The notes under the pieces were generated by a model. The model saw only the letters and a program-made list of their open reading frames with translations. It was not told the origin of the DNA and did no database searches. Positions 1 to 5,454 of a stretch of 5,454 nucleotides of DNA are shown piece after piece. Source of the stretch: an uncultured Anaerolineae bacterium (GTDB taxonomy: Bacteria; Chloroflexota; Anaerolineae; Anaerolineales; UBA11858); contig CALCSH010000019.1 in the NCBI GenBank assembly GCA_937893815.1, positions 1-5,454 of the forward strand. Reading direction: 5' to 3'. Position 1 is the stretch's first letter. Each line of letters starts with the position of its first letter. A program made the translations under genes and the position numbers.

Positions 1-1032
1 TTGAGCGAAGTGACTCATTTGAAATCGGTCATGGGCCGTCTGGATCGCATTGATGACGCGCTGACCAGTCAGCGCGCAGAATTTACACAAACCACTGCTC
101 AACAAAAACAACTGGCTGAACAGCGCGAAACCGAAACTAAAAAATTGTTTCGTGCCGACCTTCAAGCCATCGAAGTCAATGTAGCCGATGTTCAAAAGAC
201 TCTCAAAACACTCCCAGCCCTGCGGGAAAACGTGGATGCGCGCGAAGTGGAAGAAAAGCGCCTCGCCGACATGATCGCCAAATTATCGCAAACCCTCGAC
301 GAACTGCGCGTGCGATCCGAAGATCAGACACGTTCGTATCGCGTGATTGAGGACGGTCGTCGCCAGGATACACAACGCCTCGCCGATCTTCAAGGCGAAG
401 TTACCGCCTTGCGCAAACGATCCGATGAATACCGTGGCCGCTTTGATGTTTTCGATGCCGAGTTTAGACGAATCGAATCTCGCTTGAAAGAAGTGGGTAC
501 GATGGAGCGCGAATTAATCGAAGCCCAGGCCGCATTTGTCGAGAATTACGCCACGTCGGAAGTAGAGCGTGAGAAAACCTGGAAAATATGGACAGCACGC
601 TTTGAAACTATTGAAGCCCAGGCTGGTGAACTTGAACCCTACTTGCGCGATATCGAAAAAGCGCATCTTGAAGTCCGTCGCACTCAGGAAGGTGTTGAAG
701 AACTTACCAAGAAGGTTGAGCGCCGGATCAATGAACTCACCGAGATGCAGCGTCTCTCCGAAGAGCGATTTCGCCAGGAGTGGAATACCTTCAAGGCCGA
801 CGACCAAAAACGCTGGACCAATTACCTGCTTTCGCATGATGAACAACAGAGCGACACCAATCGCCGCCTCGATCGGATTATTGAGCGCGCGACCTTAATT
901 GAAGATGGCCTGCAAGAAATGCAAGATTTCCTTCAAGAAGTCAACGAATTTTCTGGCAAACGCCTGCATGGATTATTAGAAGCCGTGCGAGCCTGGGCCG
1001 CTGACTACGAACGTCTTCAGGGAACCTTGTAG
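1..1032 (+). CDS. Long coiled-coil protein of unknown function, upstream partner of selB
   Basis: The 343-residue product is almost entirely charged and helical, with heptad-like patterns and very few helix breakers. I find only two prolines (residues 72 and 213) and no cysteine. No signal peptide or membrane segment is visible, so it should be cytoplasmic. A tryptophan-containing stretch occurs twice (about residues 190-200 and 255-277), suggesting related helical segments, and the C-terminal third is again amphipathic (about 285-340). I do not recognise a named family; a structural, tethering or SMC-like accessory role is only a guess from the coiled coil. The reading frame opens with TTG at the first base of the window, so an upstream start cannot be excluded. 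The first in-frame ATG is residue 11 (position 31). The stop codon lies 7 bases before selB, so the two genes are probably co-transcribed. Confidence 0.8.
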   Translation: MSEVTHLKSVMGRLDRIDDALTSQRAEFTQTTAQQKQLAEQRETETKKLFRADLQAIEVNVADVQKTLKTLPALRENVDAREVEEKRLADMIAKLSQTLDELRVRSEDQTRSYRVIEDGRRQDTQRLADLQGEVTALRKRSDEYRGRFDVFDAEFRRIESRLKEVGTMERELIEAQAAFVENYATSEVEREKTWKIWTARFETIEAQAGELEPYLRDIEKAHLEVRRTQEGVEELTKKVERRINELTEMQRLSEERFRQEWNTFKADDQKRWTNYLLSHDEQQSDTNRRLDRIIERATLIEDGLQEMQDFLQEVNEFSGKRLHGLLEAVRAWAADYERLQGTL

Positions 1033-1034
1033 GA
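1031..1034 (+). promoter_or_regulatory. Ribosome binding site of selB overlapping the upstream stop codon
   Basis: AGGA at 1031-1034 uses the last two bases of the TAG stop (1030-1032) and lies 5 bases before the ATG at 1040. This arrangement supports that start and suggests translational coupling of selB to the coiled-coil gene. Confidence 0.55.
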
Positions 1035-1039
1035 TCATT

Positions 1040-2968
1040 ATGCGTGTTATTGGTACCGCAGGTCATGTCGATCACGGAAAATCTGCCCTAATTCAGGCAC
1101 TTACGGGCACACACCCCGATCGCCTGCAAGAGGAGCATGACCGCGGCCTGACAATTGTGCTCGGTTTCGCCTGGCTCACGCTTCCCAATGGCGAAGAATT
1201 GGGTATTGTGGATGTGCCCGGCCACCGCGATTTTATCGAAAATATGCTTTCTGGCGTGGGGGCAATTGACGCGGCCCTCTTTGTCGTCGCTGCGGATGGA
1301 GGTGTTATGCCCCAAACCCGCGAGCATCTGGCCATTCTGGATTTACTTCAAATTCAGGGGGGTGTGATCGCACTCACCAAAGTCGATTTGATCGACGACC
1401 CCGAATGGCTCGATCTGGTGGAAAATGAAGTGCGGGAGACTCTTTCTGGCACGGTGCTGGATTCAGCTCCATTGGTACGCGTCTCCGCCCATCGCGGGGA
1501 TGGCCTCCCAGAGTTACTGGCTGCCCTCGAAGATGTGCTCGCCGAAAGGCCGCCGCGCCCCGATCTGGGCCGCCCGCGTCTGTCAGCCGACCGTATTTTC
1601 ACCGTCTCCGGCTTTGGCACCGTGGTCACCGGCACACTCACCGATGGCCAGCTCAATGTGGGGGATGACGTCGTGATTCTGCCCCAGGGCACGCGCGGAC
1701 GAATCCGAGGGCTGCAAACGCACAAAAGGAAGAATCAGCTCGCCGTTCCAGGCAGCCGCACGGCGGTGAATATTTCCGGCGTGGATGTTGACCAAATCCA
1801 GCGCGGTAATGTCATCGCCCATCCCAACGATTACAAACCCACCCGTCGCCTGGATGTTAGCGTGCGCCTATTGGACGAAATCAGCCAACCGGTGCGACAT
1901 AACTCCGAAGTTAAACTTTTTATCGGTGCGGCGGAGGTGATGGCGCGCTTGCGCTTGTTGGGCAGCGACCTGCTCAACCCCGGTGAAGAAGGCTGGCTGC
2001 AACTTGAATTGAGCGTGCCGTTGACCGCGAAGCGCGGCGATCGCTATATTTTGCGGCGGCCATCCCCCGGTGAAACCCTCGGCGGCGGCGCAGTGATGGA
2101 TCCGCACCCCAAAGGCCGACACAAACGCTTTGACCAAAACGTGCTCGATAGTTTTGAAACTCTGGCGGGCGGCACCCCGGCGGAAGTGCTCCTGCAGGCG
2201 CTCTTGCCCTTGGGAGCAGCGTCCTTCAAAGACGTGTTGGCGCGTGCCAGCATGGCCCCGTCGGCCATTGCTGATGCGTGGAGTGAATTGCTGGCTGAGG
2301 GGTTGGCGTTATCCTTAGGCGGCGATCCGTTGCAAAACAGTGCCACGCTGGTTACCAGCCGCACCTATTGGGAGCAATTGGCGCAGGGCGCTCTTCATGA
2401 AGTACATGCGTATCACCAGAATTACCCGCTGCGGCATGGCATACCACGCGAAGAACTCAAAAGCCGTCTGAAAGTTGTTGCGCGCATTTTCGATGCATTA
2501 TTATCTGATTTGGTTGCGGGTGGACAACTTGCTGAGCAATCACTGCGCGTAAAATTGCCGGGTAGCAGCGCGTTACCGGTCGTCCAACTCCCCGCGTACC
2601 GTGTCACCTTCAACCCGCAGCAGCAGAACGAAGTTGATCGATTGCTGCGTGATTTTAAAGCCCAGCCCTATACCCCGCCATCTGTAAAAGAATGCCTTGC
2701 GGCGCTGGGGGAAGAAGCCTATAACGCCATGATTGACCTGGGGATGTTGATTCCGCTAAATGGGGAAGTCGTTTTCCGCTGGGAAGATTATCAAAAAATG
2801 GTTGCCGAGGTGCGCGGAATTTTGACACGAGAAGGCGAGATCAGCGTGGCACAGGTGCGCGATCATTTCAATACTACGCGGCGCTATGTGTTGGCTTTCA
2901 TGGAACATCTGGATGCGATTGGCGTAACCTTGCGTGTAGGGGATGTGCGCAAGCTAAAATCTGGTTAG
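1040..2968 (+). CDS. selB: Selenocysteine-specific translation elongation factor SelB
   Basis: SelB is the GTPase that carries Sec-tRNA(Sec) to ribosomes paused at UGA codons followed by a SECIS hairpin. The 642-residue product matches the usual full length of about 610-640. The GTPase domain has GHVDHGKS at residues 8-15, a switch-I segment with RGLTI (35-39), DVPGH (58-62), TKVD (113-116) and the SA of the G5 motif (149-150). Domain 2 covers about 178-265 (FTVSGFGTVVTGTL, 187-200). Domain 3 ends with the SelB-typical stretch at 336-363 (RRPSPGETLGGG, 339-350). The rest fits the winged-helix tail that binds SECIS RNA, including YPLRHGIPREELKSRL (462-477) and a last wing ending near GDVRKLK (634-640). 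The residue before LGF in switch I (40) is Val, where I expect an acidic residue. No selA, selD, tRNA-Sec or selenoprotein gene is seen in the window. Confidence 0.96.
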   Translation: MRVIGTAGHVDHGKSALIQALTGTHPDRLQEEHDRGLTIVLGFAWLTLPNGEELGIVDVPGHRDFIENMLSGVGAIDAALFVVAADGGVMPQTREHLAILDLLQIQGGVIALTKVDLIDDPEWLDLVENEVRETLSGTVLDSAPLVRVSAHRGDGLPELLAALEDVLAERPPRPDLGRPRLSADRIFTVSGFGTVVTGTLTDGQLNVGDDVVILPQGTRGRIRGLQTHKRKNQLAVPGSRTAVNISGVDVDQIQRGNVIAHPNDYKPTRRLDVSVRLLDEISQPVRHNSEVKLFIGAAEVMARLRLLGSDLLNPGEEGWLQLELSVPLTAKRGDRYILRRPSPGETLGGGAVMDPHPKGRHKRFDQNVLDSFETLAGGTPAEVLLQALLPLGAASFKDVLARASMAPSAIADAWSELLAEGLALSLGGDPLQNSATLVTSRTYWEQLAQGALHEVHAYHQNYPLRHGIPREELKSRLKVVARIFDALLSDLVAGGQLAEQSLRVKLPGSSALPVVQLPAYRVTFNPQQQNEVDRLLRDFKAQPYTPPSVKECLAALGEEAYNAMIDLGMLIPLNGEVVFRWEDYQKMVAEVRGILTREGEISVAQVRDHFNTTRRYVLAFMEHLDAIGVTLRVGDVRKLKSG

Positions 2969-2991
2969 TTTGAATGGCTTTTTAAAATCGG

Positions 2992-3018
2992 GTCATTTCG
3001 CCATAACGGCGAAATGAC
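2992..3018. repeat. Perfect 11-bp inverted repeat with 5-base loop between selB and the winged-helix gene
   Basis: The arm GTCATTTCGCC (2992-3002) is exactly complementary to GGCGAAATGAC (3008-3018), with loop ATAAC. It lies 23 bases after the selB stop. No T-run follows on the + strand, so it is not a textbook intrinsic terminator, although it could still stabilise the 3' end of the selB mRNA. Arms of the GTCATTTCG type are familiar to me from dispersed intergenic palindromes in environmental bacteria, so a REP/MITE-like copy is a reasonable alternative. Confidence 0.7.
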
Positions 3019-3057
3019 GAAGAATCGAATCCAGCCAACCCGCTCATTTGAACAACT

Positions 3058-3066
3058 TGGTATAAT
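3058..3066 (+). promoter_or_regulatory. Extended -10 promoter (TGGTATAAT) for the winged-helix/membrane operon
   Basis: TATAAT at 3061-3066 is a perfect sigma-70-type -10 box and is preceded by TG plus one base (3058-3060), the extended -10 motif. No good -35 hexamer lies 16-18 bases upstream, which is common for extended -10 promoters. Transcription would begin near 3073, giving a leader of about 44 bases before the ATG at 3117. It separates this unit from selB. Confidence 0.7.
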
Positions 3067-3105
3067 AAGTCCGGAGGCCACTTTTGGTTTCTGAAAGTTA
3101 TTAAT

Positions 3106-3111
3106 GAGAGG
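3106..3111 (+). promoter_or_regulatory. Ribosome binding site of the winged-helix gene
   Basis: GAGAGG followed by five A residues precedes the ATG at 3117 and fixes this start. Confidence 0.6.
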
Positions 3112-3116
3112 AAAAA

Positions 3117-3428
3117 ATGAAAGAACAATTCCAACAAGATAAAGGCACATTTGGCACCTATCTCGATCTATTGCAGCAAAAACGCTCTGCCGAGAGAGCC
3201 CCTGAAGATAGTTTTATGCGTTTGCTCATCCAGCTTTCCGGAACAGAGCCAAAACCCATTCCAGAATTGGCGGCTTCCAGCGATATGCCCGTGGATGAGT
3301 TCGCGGAATCACTCAAGCTATTGGAATCCTTGGATATGATTGCCGTCAAACTGGAGAATGATACCAAAGTCATCGCGCTCACACAGGGCGGGGCCGACTA
3401 TGTTGCGGCGCGGCAAAAAGGACTGTAA
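3117..3428 (+). CDS. Small winged-helix-like protein, possible transcriptional regulator
   Basis: The 103-residue product has a charged helical N-terminus (about 1-28) followed by what reads as a winged helix-turn-helix. A helix at 30-41 (DSFMRLLIQL) is followed by PIPELAASS (48-55) as helix 2. A longer helix at about 59-72 would be the recognition helix. The hydrophobic strand/wing DMIAVKLENDTKVIALT (73-89) precedes a closing helix at 91-100. The pattern resembles MarR/ArsR-type or RecQ-like winged folds, but no family can be assigned from sequence alone. It has no membrane segment. It is the first gene after the 3061 promoter and lies 17 bases before the membrane-protein gene, so the two should be made together. 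A regulator of its own operon, or a winged-helix adaptor for the membrane partner, are both possible; neither is shown. Confidence 0.8.
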   Translation: MKEQFQQDKGTFGTYLDLLQQKRSAERAPEDSFMRLLIQLSGTEPKPIPELAASSDMPVDEFAESLKLLESLDMIAVKLENDTKVIALTQGGADYVAARQKGL

Positions 3429-3431
3429 TCC

Positions 3432-3440
3432 AAAAGGAGG
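3432..3440 (+). promoter_or_regulatory. Strong ribosome binding site of the membrane-protein gene
   Basis: AAAAGGAGG ends 5 bases before the ATG at 3446. It lies between the TAA of the winged-helix gene and this start, so the membrane protein is likely translated efficiently and independently. Confidence 0.75.
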
Positions 3441-3445
3441 AAACG

Positions 3446-4120
3446 ATGATCGATTGGGCTGCAGTAGCGGATGGCGTTTGGGTCGCATTTTTTGGCGCCT
3501 TACTCGGCACTGGCGAGTTGATTTCGCGGTATCGCGATGACCCCTGGGATACGATCAAAAGCCCCCCGGGGTTCTTTTATATTGCCCTAAATGCCCTGGT
3601 GTCTGTGGCGGCATTGATATTAATTCGCGGCTTTGGCTGGACATTTAGCGCGAAAGTTGATGCTGTTCGTTGGACTCAAGTATTAGTCGCTGGTTTTGGG
3701 GCCATGGCCTTATTTCGCTCCTCACTTTTTACGGTGCGTGTCGGCGATCAGGATGTCTCAGTTGGCCCGAATAGTTTTTTGCAAATTGTGCTCGGCGCAG
3801 CCGATCGTCAGGTAGATCGCCGTCGGGCGGCTGTGCGGGCTGATCGCTCGAAACAGATTATGCAAAATGTCTCGTTCGAAGAAGCGAAAGTTGCCCTGCC
3901 AGCGTATTGCATTGCCTTGATGCAAAATATGCCCACTGAAGATCAAATCGAATTGATGGACGATGTCGACAAGCTGGCCCATAGCGCCGATATTCAAACC
4001 AGTATGAAATCCTATTTCCTGGGTTCTGCCTTGCTCACCTACGTGGGGGAAGAAGTGCTCCAGGCAGCCGTCAAATCGCTCAAGGAATATATCCAGTCCG
4101 AGGCAGAATCTGAAATCTGA
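3446..4120 (+). CDS. Three-helix membrane protein with helical cytosolic tail, unknown function
   Basis: The 224-residue product has three hydrophobic stretches likely to cross the membrane: about 5-23, 43-61 and 77-95. The first two are joined by a polar loop containing ELISRYRDDPWD (24-35). Downstream of the third is a basic segment, ADRQVDRRRAAVRADR (119-134), which by the positive-inside rule places the roughly 110-residue tail in the cytoplasm. The tail is predicted to be helical and acidic (for example 163-178 and 199-216), with no catalytic motif I recognise. I cannot name the family. The layout, a short membrane anchor with a cytosolic module next to a small winged-helix protein, would suit a membrane sensor or effector pair, but this is inference. 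The gene ends with TGA at 4118-4120, probably inside the 5' end of the FemAB gene. Confidence 0.82.
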   Translation: MIDWAAVADGVWVAFFGALLGTGELISRYRDDPWDTIKSPPGFFYIALNALVSVAALILIRGFGWTFSAKVDAVRWTQVLVAGFGAMALFRSSLFTVRVGDQDVSVGPNSFLQIVLGAADRQVDRRRAAVRADRSKQIMQNVSFEEAKVALPAYCIALMQNMPTEDQIELMDDVDKLAHSADIQTSMKSYFLGSALLTYVGEEVLQAAVKSLKEYIQSEAESEI

Positions 4121-4163
4121 AAATTGGAACGCTATTATCGCTTCGTTCCCAGAGCCGCATATT
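4110..4163 (+). other. Probable missing N-terminus of the FemAB gene (CTG start at 4110)
   Basis: The FemAB frame stays open upstream of the TTG at 4164, back to a TGA at 4005. Translated, 4122-4175 gives NWNAIIASFPEPHILQTW, which matches the way proteins of this family usually begin: a helix with Trp, then HxLQTWxWG. No ATG, GTG or other TTG lies in this stretch. The only candidate with a ribosome site is CTG at 4110, with GAGG at 4100-4103 six bases before it. That would add 18 residues and overlap the membrane-protein gene by 11 bases. Use of CTG is an inference; a sequencing error or another rare start would also fit. Confidence 0.5.
4126..4149 (+). repeat. Short inverted repeat just after the membrane-protein stop
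   Basis: GGAACG (4126-4131) pairs exactly with CGTTCC (4144-4149) around a 12-base loop. It starts 6 bases after the TGA at 4118-4120 and ends 14 bases before the TTG at 4164. It could influence initiation at either FemAB start, or it may be chance, because the stem is only 6 bp and the stretch reads as coding. Confidence 0.3.
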
Positions 4164-5216
4164 TTGCAAACCTGGCAATGGGGGGAAGTTAAGTCGCGCT
4201 TTGGATGGACTCCGTCTTACCGCCTTTGGGGTGATGAAAAGAACCCCGATGCCGCCGCGCTGATTCTACAGCGCGAAATCCCCATCGTCGGGTTTGCCGC
4301 CCGCTTGCGGGTATTGTATTTGCCCAAAGGGCCGTTGTTGCGGGATTGGGGGAATGATGATCTGCGGGATCACGTGTTGGATGATTTGCAAAAACTGGCG
4401 CGCCAACGCGGGGCGATTTTTCTGAAAATTGACCCGGATGTCAAACTGGGGGTAGGGGTGCCCGGCGAACCCGAAGCTGAAACCAATCCCCTGGGCAGTT
4501 TACTGCAAAGTGAGCTTCACGCCCAAGGCTGGCGCTACTCTGCCGAGCAGATTCAATTCCGCAATACCGTCATCATCGATTTATCTTCCTCCGAAGAAGA
4601 AATCTTGGCGCGTATGAAGCAGAAAACGCGCTACAACATCCGTTACGCGGCCCGTAAGGGCGTCGGCGTGCGCATAGGCACTGTGGCGGATATTGGTTTG
4701 CTCTATCGCATGTATACCGAGACATCTAGGCGCAATGGATTTGTCATCCGCAGCGAAGACTATTACCAGACTTTGTGGCGCGCGTTTTCAGAGGCCGGGA
4801 TGCTCGACCCAATCATCGCCGAAGTTGACGATGAGCCAATCGGTGCGGTGATGCTCTTCCACTATGCCGGGCGCGCCTGGTATATCCACGGCATGTCGCG
4901 TGAACTTCATCGCGAGAAAATGCCAAATTATCTCTTGCAATGGGAAGCCTTACGCCGTGCCAAAGCCATGGGATGCCGCGAATATGATCTATGGGGCGCG
5001 CCGGAAACCTTTGATGAATCCGATTCGATGTGGGGGGTCTTCCGCTTCAAGCGCGGCCTGGGTGGGGAAGTCTCGCGCACCCTGGGCGCATGGGATTATC
5101 CTGCCAAGCCGCTCTACTACAAACTCTACACCCAAACCCTGCCGCGCATTCTGGATATTATGCGCCGCCGCGCTCATCGAATCCACGAAGAACACGAAGG
5201 GCACGAAAAAGATTAA
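4164..5216 (+). CDS. FemAB-family aminoacyltransferase (peptidoglycan-bridge / FemX type)
   Basis: FemA/FemB/FemX enzymes transfer an amino acid from aminoacyl-tRNA onto the peptide stem of lipid II or peptidoglycan, at the inner face of the membrane. They have two GNAT-like domains. Counting from this TTG (350 residues), LQTWQWGEVK opens the protein, with the TTG read as Met. YLPKGPLL is at 52-59. The family hallmark MKQKTRYNIRYAARKGV is at 151-167, IHGMSRELHREKMPNYLLQW at 241-260, YDLWGAP at 274-280 and GVFRFKRGLGGEV at 291-303. No long coiled-coil insertion like that of staphylococcal FemA is seen. The TTG has only a weak AGAG site, and family-like sequence continues upstream to about 4110. 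The last residues (about 340-350, IHEEHEGHEKD) are encoded by a 9-bp tandem repeat and look like an added tail. It probably shares the 3061 transcript. The exact substrate amino acid cannot be read from sequence; general FemAB-like GNAT activity is the alternative. Confidence 0.85.
   Translation: MQTWQWGEVKSRFGWTPSYRLWGDEKNPDAAALILQREIPIVGFAARLRVLYLPKGPLLRDWGNDDLRDHVLDDLQKLARQRGAIFLKIDPDVKLGVGVPGEPEAETNPLGSLLQSELHAQGWRYSAEQIQFRNTVIIDLSSSEEEILARMKQKTRYNIRYAARKGVGVRIGTVADIGLLYRMYTETSRRNGFVIRSEDYYQTLWRAFSEAGMLDPIIAEVDDEPIGAVMLFHYAGRAWYIHGMSRELHREKMPNYLLQWEALRRAKAMGCREYDLWGAPETFDESDSMWGVFRFKRGLGGEVSRTLGAWDYPAKPLYYKLYTQTLPRILDIMRRRAHRIHEEHEGHEKD
5184..5210 (+). repeat. Three tandem 9-bp units CACGAANNN at the FemAB 3' end
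   Basis: The units CACGAAGAA (5184-5192), CACGAAGGG (5193-5201) and CACGAAAAA (5202-5210) follow one another without gaps and encode HEE-HEG-HEK. On the other strand they read TTCGTG repeats. From memory, similar CACGAAG repeats often lie just upstream of GxxExxY genes in unrelated environmental bacteria, and one does here. Confidence 0.75.
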
Positions 5217-5218
5217 TC

Positions 5219-5226
5219 AGGAGGTG
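5219..5226 (+). promoter_or_regulatory. Near-perfect Shine-Dalgarno site of the GxxExxY gene
   Basis: AGGAGGTG lies 3-10 bases after the FemAB stop and 7 bases before GTG at 5234. It is fully complementary to the usual 16S rRNA 3' end and decides the GTG start. Confidence 0.75.
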
Positions 5227-5233
5227 TTCAACA

Positions 5234-5454
5234 GTGGAATTATTGCTGAAAGATGAAGTTTATGCCATTGTCGGTGCAGCGATTGAAGTTCATCGGGTAT
5301 TGGGGCCGGGTTTTCTGGAAGCCGTATATCAGGAAGCCTTTGAAATTGAGTTGGAATGTCGTTTAATTCCGTTTGAATTTCAGAAACATCTCAAAATTGT
5401 CAGCAATTCCCGGAAGAAAGAGACATTCTCGTTTAATGCAGGAAAAATGAGCAT
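5234..5454 (+). CDS. GxxExxY-family protein, N-terminal part (runs off the window)
   Basis: Translation from GTG 5234 begins MELLLKDEVYAIVGAAIEVH and carries the family signature GPGFLEAVYQEA (residues 24-35; the GxxExxY itself is 26-32). This is followed by the helix and strand typical of the family up to PFEFQKHLKIV (46-56). GxxExxY proteins (also described as PDDEXK_3) are small proteins of about 120-140 residues with a nuclease-like fold and unproven cellular role. They are often found in scattered accessory positions. Only 73 codons are visible and the catalytic-core region lies beyond the window. Residues 57-73 (SNSRKKETFSFNAGKMS) do not resemble the usual continuation, which has an aromatic residue and then an Ala-Asp strand, so the gene may be frameshifted, truncated or simply divergent. 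The start is secure because of the ribosome site. Confidence 0.8.
   Translation, partial: MELLLKDEVYAIVGAAIEVHRVLGPGFLEAVYQEAFEIELECRLIPFEFQKHLKIVSNSRKKETFSFNAGKMS

Noticed and set aside
2822..2860. TTGACA-like hexamer in the 3' part of selB as a promoter.
   Set aside because: No -10 box lies at a suitable distance, and it sits within the conserved last winged-helix domain.
3015..3045. GAATCGAATCC resembling a tRNA T-arm, considered because tRNA-Sec can lie near selB.
   Set aside because: No matching acceptor, anticodon or D arms can be drawn around it, and the T-stem does not pair properly.
3048..3066. TTGAAC as a -35 box paired with TATAAT.
   Set aside because: The spacer is only 7 bases. 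The extended -10 motif is the better explanation.
3557..3578. AAAAG, C-rich and G-rich block, then TTCTTTT, resembling a terminator inside the membrane-protein gene.
   Set aside because: CCCC and GGGG are directly adjacent, so only a weak stem with mismatches can form. The bases are explained by Ser-Pro-Pro-Gly-Phe-Phe codons.
4126..4140. TATTAT at 4133-4138 as a -10 box for a separate FemAB promoter.
   Set aside because: No -35 element is present at 16-18 bases, and the stretch appears to be coding for the FemAB N-terminus.
4118..4190. The membrane-protein TGA as a selenocysteine codon: a hairpin (4126-4149) follows it, a SelB gene is nearby, and the frame stays open for 23 codons to a TAA.
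   Set aside because: The loop lacks the guanines expected at the tip of a bacterial SECIS element and the stem is only 6 bp. The downstream sequence makes much better sense in the FemAB frame, and the readthrough tail resembles nothing I know.

Overview
The window looks like a moderately GC-rich bacterial chromosome segment, with every gene on the + strand. I lean towards Chloroflexota, class Anaerolineae, from the flavour of SelB, the FemAB-type enzyme, the strong AGGAGG-type ribosome sites and the TGGTATAAT-type promoter. This placement is pattern recognition, not a database result.

Layout: (1) 1-1032, a long coiled-coil protein without a recognised family, beginning with TTG at the window edge. 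(2) 1040-2968, a full-length selenocysteine-specific elongation factor SelB. It starts 7 bases after the coiled-coil gene, and its ribosome site overlaps that gene's stop codon. (3) 2969-3116, a 148-base intergenic region with a perfect 11-bp inverted repeat and a clear extended -10 promoter. (4) 3117-3428 and 3446-4120, a two-gene unit of a small winged-helix-like protein and a three-helix membrane protein with a helical cytosolic tail. I cannot name either product. (5) 4164-5216 (true start probably near 4110), a FemA/FemB/FemX-type aminoacyltransferase of the peptidoglycan-bridge kind. Its recognisable N-terminus continues upstream of the first conventional start codon and overlaps the end of the membrane-protein gene. 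(6) 5184-5210, a three-unit 9-bp tandem repeat forming the last codons of the FemAB gene. (7) 5234 to the window edge, the start of a GxxExxY-family gene (PDDEXK_3-like) with a near-perfect Shine-Dalgarno site.

Functionally there are two or three blocks. SelB belongs to selenocysteine insertion, but no selA, selD, tRNA-Sec or selenoprotein is visible here. The winged-helix/membrane pair and the FemAB gene sit close enough together to be one transcript from the 3061 promoter. The GxxExxY gene looks like a later arrival joined to the 3' end of the FemAB gene.

I see no CRISPR array, rRNA, tRNA, complete insertion sequence or obvious defence system. The most interesting items are the uncharacterised winged-helix/membrane pair, the hidden N-terminus of the FemAB gene, and the repeat/GxxExxY junction.
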